In this document: piece by piece, positions 57,594 through 64,000 of the stretch
Numbering within the stretch: position 1 is the first letter of the stretch
Layout: every line of letters begins with the position of its first letter
Assembly: GCA_017311315.1 (NCBI GenBank)
Contig: CM029612.1
Span: 22,628,211 to 22,692,210 of the forward strand
Length of the DNA stretch: 64,000 nt
Source of the DNA: Dendrocalamus latiflorus
Lineage: Eukaryota; Streptophyta; Magnoliopsida; Poales; Poaceae
Direction: 5' to 3'
The notes under the pieces: model-generated
Database searches by the model: none
Seen by the model: only the letters and a program-made list of their open reading frames with translations
Told to the model about the DNA's origin: nothing
Program-made: the position numbers and the translations under genes

Positions 57594-60500
57594 TGTCGGG
57601 ACCCCGGATTTCCGAACCCGGACCCTCTGTGTATTACCGCACTAGTCCCAGATCAAAGCTAGTGCACACAGTCAAACAGTGATGATTCGTAACCAACAAC
57701 GCTTTATTACAATAATTGAGAGTACAGACCGAAAGGTCTCTTATTACAACTGAGGTTTCAAGACCTCACACACACACACAAAACACAGCGGAAGCAGAAA
57801 TAAATCCAGTGAAGACCCATCAATACGCCACAGGCAATTGACTGGGGAAACGCAACCTAGTTCTCCGGAAAGCCTTCGACGAATCCATCCACGAAGTAGT
57901 CGTAGTTCACCTCTTGAGCTTCGATCTCCTCTGAGAGTTAATTTGATGTGTAGCACGTGAGTACATGAATGTACTCCGCAAGTCTTGGGAAAGATGCATA
58001 GATGCAGGCTTAACAAAGGAAGGCTATATGGTTCTTTTGCACAAAGCAACATTTTAAAATTCAATTACTACTAATTATTTTCGAAGGCATTATTTTAATG
58101 AAGTAAATGTTTTAACAAAATTAACTTTCTAGTGAAGGTTCCAACTACCAACACTAGCTAACCAATTACCATTGGTCAAGTTTTAAACTGCGGGTTCCAT
58201 CCACCCTCTCTGGCTCCATCCGCCAGGATTCCCTTCCGAGAGTTCCCTCCACCCTCGGAATACAAAACTTTTGATTTTAAATCCAAAACCAGAAATCTAC
58301 CATGTGAATGCATTCCTTGCCCGCCCTTGACCGTGGGCACGGCTATTCGAATAGTTTTACACTCTGCAGAGGTTGTACAACTTTACCCACAAGAGATAAA
58401 TTATCTTAATAGTCAACATGCTTCCTTTGGCATGAGACCCAGATAAAATATCACAAAGCCTTTCACCTACTCCAGTATAGCTAGAGACCACCCGCTGAGG
58501 TTTCACCGCAGAAGGGTTAAATCCGCCCAATCTGAAGCCCCCTCTTGCGCCATATGAGTACAGTAAACCCTGTCCCTCACTATGAGTAACCAGTACACCC
58601 TGGCACTCAATACACCACTGGTGATATCTAAACTACACATTTATAGGTTAGTTAGCTAGGTCGTACCCATATAGACTTGTGGTTGTACGGTTAATGCTCA
58701 GTTTGGACAAACACAAGCGTCGGTCCTTAATTGACTAGGGTGGAACATACACTTAACAAGTTCTCGTGCTTACTGCACCAACCCAAACAGCCATCCACCC
58801 TAATCTAAACCAACTTTCACATTTTTATTTTATTTTAAAATCACAGTGACAACTCCAATTGCCACTTCACTTTCAAACACAAGGATTTAATAATAAATCA
58901 TAATTTCCCAATTTTCAAGAGTTCCAAAGTTATTAGATAGCATGACTAAGCATTATACTACCATACTAACATCAATAAGTAATTAAATACTCTCATTAAT
59001 GAGACAAAGGGAGTTCTATGGTGACAAGAGTACATGGCATTCAATTTCAATGGAGGGCATAGCAAGTTGGAATAACTAGTTCCTAAAGACTTGAACTAGT
59101 GACTTTATGTAAATAGCAATGCACATAATTTAAAATATTTTAAAAACATTTCAAAAGCATAGGCTCGAAATGATCAAAGGAGACTTGCCTTCTTGTGCAC
59201 TGGTTGGTCCCTCTTGCTGCGGTTCGACAAACTCTTCGGCGACGTCGGGTTCTACGCGCGAAACGACAAAACAAACAAAATAAATTCAAATAAAATTCAA
59301 ATGAACTCCAAAAACTGCAAACCCAGAACCAAAAGATAGAGCTCAATTTTAGATGAATTTAGGAAGAAGAATCGGGTCGATCAGAGTTCGGACGAAGGAG
59401 AACGAGCGATCTAAAGTTTGCCGGGGCGAGAAAATGCTGGAAATTCACAGATGTTACTGTTCATCCGAGACTTTTGTTGAGAAGGCTAGCGCTGGCGAGA
59501 GGAGGCATGGGAGATGAATCTAACTAGCAAAATGGGTTGCTAGGGACCCAAGGCACACATAGGAACTGACGGCACGCCAAACGGAGACCGTTGACGGCAC
59601 GGGCGGCTACAACGACATGGGTAGGAGAGAGGAATAAAATCCGGGCAAGGAACGTGGAGAAGTAGGGTGAGCACGGGCTGGAACACGGCTTGGTGAAACT
59701 AGGAAAATTATCGGCTTGGCCAGAAACCCACCGGAGACGACGCAAACGACGTTTGAACGACATCGGGAAGGAAAAAGAGAAACTTAATATCTTGGTGCTC
59801 GGTGAACGAAATCTAAAACCACTTGGAGGGTAGCTACCTGGGATGGTTTGGCACAAAGTGACGCGAACGGATTGGTGAAAACATCACCGGGTAGATGGGG
59901 GACACGAGATGCCATTGGCGGCCATGGCGAGGTTCGGAGGCAAAAATTTGTGGAGGCTTTTCGGGGAAACGGAAGTGAGCACGGCCTAGAACGCGGCGAG
60001 ACAAGTCTAAGAAAAATTACGGCAAGGGTTAAAGCTTACCGGAGATGACGAATCGACGTCGGGAAGCGCTCTTGACCTAGATTGGGGAAAACTCGATTTC
60101 GGGAGATTGGCTGCACCAAAACCAAATTAACTTGGCAAGAACGTAGATGGCACACAATGGCACAATGTGACGCGAAAGGATTACTGAAAAACTCACCGGA
60201 TGGCTCGAGACGCGACGAGCAAATTCGAGACCGAAGGGCCTCGATGCCGACGGCGTCCTGAGCTTTGAGGGACTTGCCACGGCTTGAGATGAGTTTAGAG
60301 GGGTCAAGGGGTCCTATTTATAGGCTTGGAAGAGGTAGAAACCGGCTCCAATTCGCGGATTTCGGTTTAGAATCCGATTTGGAAAATAGGAGATAAAAGG
60401 CAAACGGATGAATGAAATGGAAAGAGGTCAATTGGGATGGATTCCTTGCGTGATTTGGCACAACTTTCCTTTTGGGAGGATATTGAAATAATGCCCGAAT

Positions 60501-60868
60501 TGGAAGTTATGAAGAGAGAGGAAAAGGAAGGAAAACTGTACACAGAACGAACAGATAGCTGGAGGTTGAAGACGCATGAACAGTACCGCGCGGGTACTGT
60601 TCATTCTCTCTCCTCTTTCTTTTTTTTTGGAAATTTCAAATTGAGCTCAAACAAACTCCGAAAAATCCAAGAAAATACAGAAAAATTCCTTGTGACACAA
60701 GGAACACAAATAAAATACTTTTGGCAAATGTTAATATTTAATTTAATCATATTAAATATTTTTATTTAATAAAAATTCCAATTAAGCTTTAATTAATTCC
60801 GAAAAAATTCAAATGGTGAATTTTATTTTTAAAAGCTTCAAAAAGGCTCTGAAAATCAGGATGTTACA
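57594..60868 (-). repeat. 3' LTR of the young element (3,275 bp)
   Basis: TGTCGGGACCCC...GGATGTTACA on the plus strand. Contains the shared LTR core at about 58327-58400 and a minus-strand TATA at 60313-60324. The 106-codon open frame at 57744-58064 recurs in the other LTR at 63176-63496 and lies in U5; it is not called a gene. Confidence 0.92.
60313..60324 (-). promoter_or_regulatory. TATA box of the LTR promoter
   Basis: Read on the minus strand as cctataaatagg, a strong TATA context; transcription would run leftwards into R/U5. Confidence 0.6.
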
Positions 60869-60884
60869 AATCTACCCCCTTAGA
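60869..60884 (-). other. Polypurine tract of the young element
   Basis: Minus strand ctaagggggtagatt directly before TGTAACATCC. Near-identical to the tract at 2201, which together with the LTR tip shows the two elements are related. Confidence 0.8.
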
Positions 60885-63007
60885 AAGAATCTCGTCCCCG
60901 AGATTTGGACGGACTAGGAAAAAGAAAGGAGAAGGAAACTCGGCTCTTAGGTCCTCTTCACACTCCCAAGTTGCTTGACTTCGAATGGTTGCTCTCCTGC
61001 ACTTTGTGGAACTTTATGGTCATGCTTCTTGCGTGACGTTCAGCTTCCTTCATGATTCTATCTTGTTGGTCGTTTCTCTAAAGTATTCCATTAACTAAGA
61101 AATATGGAAGACAACAACAAATCGGACTGGTACATCTTTAGTCGCCTGCAAGCTCTAGGTTAACTTCAATTGCTCTTATCATATCGATTAATTCATTATT
61201 CCACCAAAAGGGCTTAACTTCCACCAGTGTTCATCCGAGAAGGACATAATTATTTCAACTCTTCAAAAATTCTTGATTCCAAAATCATATACCACAAATG
61301 CACCTTACTGATTTCGACAAATAATCTCATAAACTTTTATTCTCTGCTCTAATTTGAATCGACAGCAAACTATAGAATTTTCTAACAAGAATCCAATAAC
61401 ATTGTAATTGTGATTTCCACCAATTGTTTTATGATCATTATCTAGTCCAACAGATCCATAACTCTTGTCAAATAATATAAAATTAATCCAACCTTTTAGT
61501 AATCATCAATCAATTTTAAGATCATCTAAGCCATAATTTAATATTCATTAATCCACCAACATCATTCTCTTCATAATCATCATTTTGGTTCCACCAAATT
61601 TGAATGAACTCAATTAATTCTTATCGGACAATCTCTCAATTAATTCTCATTGGACCATCTATCTCCCATAATTAATTTAAATCCTCCAGGTTATCCATTT
61701 GAACATCCTTAAATGATCTAGTTAATCCCATTAGTTAAAATCCAATTATCTAGCAATGATCTATTAAATCCACCAAATTCAAATTGTCATATCAAAGTCC
61801 ACTTTGCAATGATAAAATTAATCCACCAAGATATCTAAGGGTATTATCTTCTGGAATTCCACTAGTATCCACTCATCATCAATAGGTCCACCAAACTCTG
61901 ATACTCAAGTAACTCCACAAAATTCATCTACTCTTCATGATTCAACCAAATCACCCAAAATGGAGTTTATGATAATTCAACATCTTAATCTTTTAATCGC
62001 TCCCTTTACTTGATCAATCTCTTAATACCAATTCTCCAACAATCACAAATAATCCCTTCAACAAAAATCTTGTTTTGCATCCAATTGCTCCTTTCAATCC
62101 TAGATAATAAATCCAAGGTATCAAATTTAGACACTTCCTATGATCTAATTAGTTCCACCAAGTTTACTACTGTACTCATTCTCCATGATCTATTTAATCC
62201 ACAAGTATTACTTTCTTCACATTTATTCATAATCAATTGATATCTACAAATATGCCTTTTATCTCAATCCTCTCAAATATTATTCAATCTTGTCAATTAT
62301 AAATCCAAAATATATCACCCTAGCAACAATTCTCCAAATTACCTAACTTGACATGCACTGATTATGACAGCTTTCCTGACAAGAGTACTTCCCATAAATT
62401 TGTTGTCTTCCATATACTCTAGGTCTCCAAGAATTCTCCAAGCTTGGACTACGGTGAAAGAATTGGAGCTTGCACTTTTGCGGTAACTGGGGTTAGCAAA
62501 AGATAAGAGGGAAATAGCAAAGATAAGAGATCAGGGGAACGACTAAACAACATCCCAAACAAACACACAAGAGAGAACAACTAGGAGAAGCTTAGCTTGA
62601 AATCAATTTTTTTTTAAGGATAGCTATACTACAAGTATAAAAAGACTTGGTACAATCCACCTAACACACAAGCAAGTAATATATAAGCGTTCTAAAATCG
62701 TAGGTCTTTACTTGGGTACTACAACTAAAGAGCTAGTCCTTTCTCTTTCATGATGACGAGCTTCTCCAAATACTTCTTAGACGCAACCTTACTGAGCCGT
62801 CTATAGAAATTACAAAGGGAAGGGGTACAATTACCATTCCAAAAAGGAAATAAGCAGATAGATAAGGAAGAATACCATGACGAAGGTAAGGATAGAAAGA
62901 TAAGAAAAGACAAGAATAGCACAAACTTAAATTTTTATTTTATAAAATAAATTTTGAAGTTTTTCTAATAACGACCATTCTAACTAGGTCACGTCCTACA
63001 GTCAAAT

Positions 63008-63021
63008 TGGCTCTGATACCA
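63008..63021 (-). other. Primer-binding site (initiator tRNA-Met)
   Basis: Minus strand TGGTATCAGAGCCA, complementary to the 3' end of initiator tRNA-Met, 4 bases from the 5' LTR end. This fixes the element's orientation. Confidence 0.9.
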
Positions 63022-63025
63022 CCTC

Positions 63026-64000
63026 TGTCGGGACCCCGGATTTCCGAACCCAGACCCTCTGTGTATTACCGCACTAGTCCCAGATCAAAGCTAGTGCACA
63101 CAGTCAAACAGTGATGATTCGTAACCAACAACGCTTTATTACAATAATTGAGAGTACAGACCGAAAGGTCTCTTATTACAACTGAGGTTTCAAGACCTCA
63201 CACACACACACAAAACACAGCGGAAGCAGAAATAAATCCAGTGAAGACCCATCAATACGCCACAGGCAATTGACTGGGGAAACGCAACCTAGTTCTCCGG
63301 AAAGCCTTCGACGAATCCATCCACGAAGTAGTCGTAGTTCACCTCTTGAGCTTCGATCTCCTCTGAGAGTTAATTTGATGTGTAGCACGTGAGTACATGA
63401 ATGTACTCCGCAAGTCTTGGGAAAGATGCATAGATGCAGGCTTAACAAAGGAAGGCTATATGGTTCTTTTGCACAAAGCAACATTTTAAAATTCAATTAC
63501 TACTAATTATTTTCGAAGGCATTATTTTAATGAAGTAAATGTTTTAACAAAATTAACTTTCTAGTGAAGGTTCCAACTACCAACACTAGCTAACCAATTA
63601 CCATTGGTCAAGTTTTAAACTGCGGGTTCCATCCACCCTCTCTGGCTCCATCCGCCAGGATTCCCTTCCGAGAGTTCCCTCCACCCTCGGAATACAAAAC
63701 TTTTGATTTTAAATCCAAAACCAGAAATCTACCATGTGAATGCATTCCTTGCCCGCCCTTGACCGTGGGCACGGCTATTCGAATAGTTTTACACTCTGCA
63801 GAGGTTGTACAACTTTACCCACAAGAGATAAATTATCTTAATAGTCAACATGCTTCCTTTGGCATGAGACCCAGATAAAATATCACAAAGCCTTTCACCT
63901 ACTCCAGTATAGCTAGAGACCACCCGCTGAGGTTTCACCGCAGAAGGGTTAAATCCGCCCAATCTGAAGCCCCCTCTTGCGCCATATGAGTACAGTAAAC
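63026..64000 (-). repeat. 5' LTR of the young element, cut by the window end
   Basis: Matches 57594-58568 base for base at a constant offset of 5,432, with one substitution and no indels. Confidence 0.95.

Larger units (their letters stand above)
60869..63025 (-). other. Non-coding interior of the young element
   Basis: 2,157 bases. Near 60950-61060 (minus strand) there is a decayed chromodomain-end reading (IKFHKVQ, SNHS...). From 61180 to 62160 the plus strand is AT-rich, with tccaccaa or close variants at least nine times. No gag, protease, RT or integrase, so it depends on a helper. Confidence 0.8.
57594..64000 (-). mobile_element. Young non-autonomous chromovirus derivative, runs past the window end
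   Basis: Minus-strand order: 5' LTR (from beyond 64000 to 63026), primer-binding site, non-coding interior (60869-63025), polypurine tract, 3' LTR (60868-57594). Over the 975 comparable bases the LTRs differ at one site (57620 G, 63052 A), so insertion was very recent. The only pol remnant in the interior is a stretch near 60950-61060 resembling the chromodomain end. The left target duplication should be taaaa (57589-57593); its partner is outside. It inserted into the Copia LTR at 56013. Confidence 0.93.

Noticed and set aside
57744..63496. 106-codon minus-strand frame found twice (57744-58064 and 63176-63496)
   Set aside because: The two copies are identical only because they are in two near-identical LTRs (U5 region); no domain, no start context.

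Overview
The window looks like repeat-rich nuclear DNA of a grass (Poaceae, plausibly Oryza or a close relative; inferred from the transposon families and GC-rich first exons, not proven). I recognise only two ordinary host genes: a single-exon VQ-motif protein (12293-13054, +) and a five-exon DUF4057-family protein (45932-47999, +). Almost everything else is transposable elements, many nested, so the window reads best as an insertion stratigraphy.

Layout. 1-6245: 3' part of a Ty3/Gypsy chromovirus (RNase H, integrase, chromodomain) and its 4-kb 3' LTR. 6246-11167: a Ty1/Copia element with a hairpin-rich leader, a broken gag-pol and a 3' LTR, itself sitting in a MITE remnant (to 11367). 12.0-13.1 kb: VQ gene. 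14264-15362: non-autonomous hAT with an 8-bp target duplication (TSD). 15.4-18.6 kb: intergenic DNA with microsatellites. 18596-31118: three related Mutator-like elements (MULEs) in a row. All share the terminus GAATTTTTTG and each has its own 10-bp TSD; they carry GRF zinc-finger genes, a transposase lacking its DDE core, and a seven-exon plant-mobile-domain (PMD/MAIN-like) gene. A 534-bp hAT lies between the second and third. 31.1-34.7 kb: intergenic DNA with MITEs.

34751-36662: an internally deleted Copia element, next to a decayed minus-strand Gypsy gag-pol (to about 39348). 39350-45330: a hAT transposase pseudogene split at a TSD (gagtt) by a 4.7-kb LTR-type insertion, whose interior holds four consecutive tandem-repeat families and a nested second LTR. 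45.9-48.0 kb: DUF4057 gene. 48.3-53.7 kb: old Gypsy LTR and Tat/Retand-type gag-pol remains (-), interrupted by a 527-bp hAT with a perfect 8-bp TSD. 53.7-57.6 kb: two SIRE/Maximus-like Copia LTRs in inverted orientation with arrays of short palindromes. 57594 to beyond the end: a very young, non-autonomous chromovirus derivative (-). Its two LTRs differ at one of the 975 positions that can be compared.

The strongest candidate for something unusual is the MULE trio: one terminus family moving alternative cargoes (GRF proteins, PMD protein) between ends built of repeated palindromic modules. All comparisons were made by eye; no database search was run.
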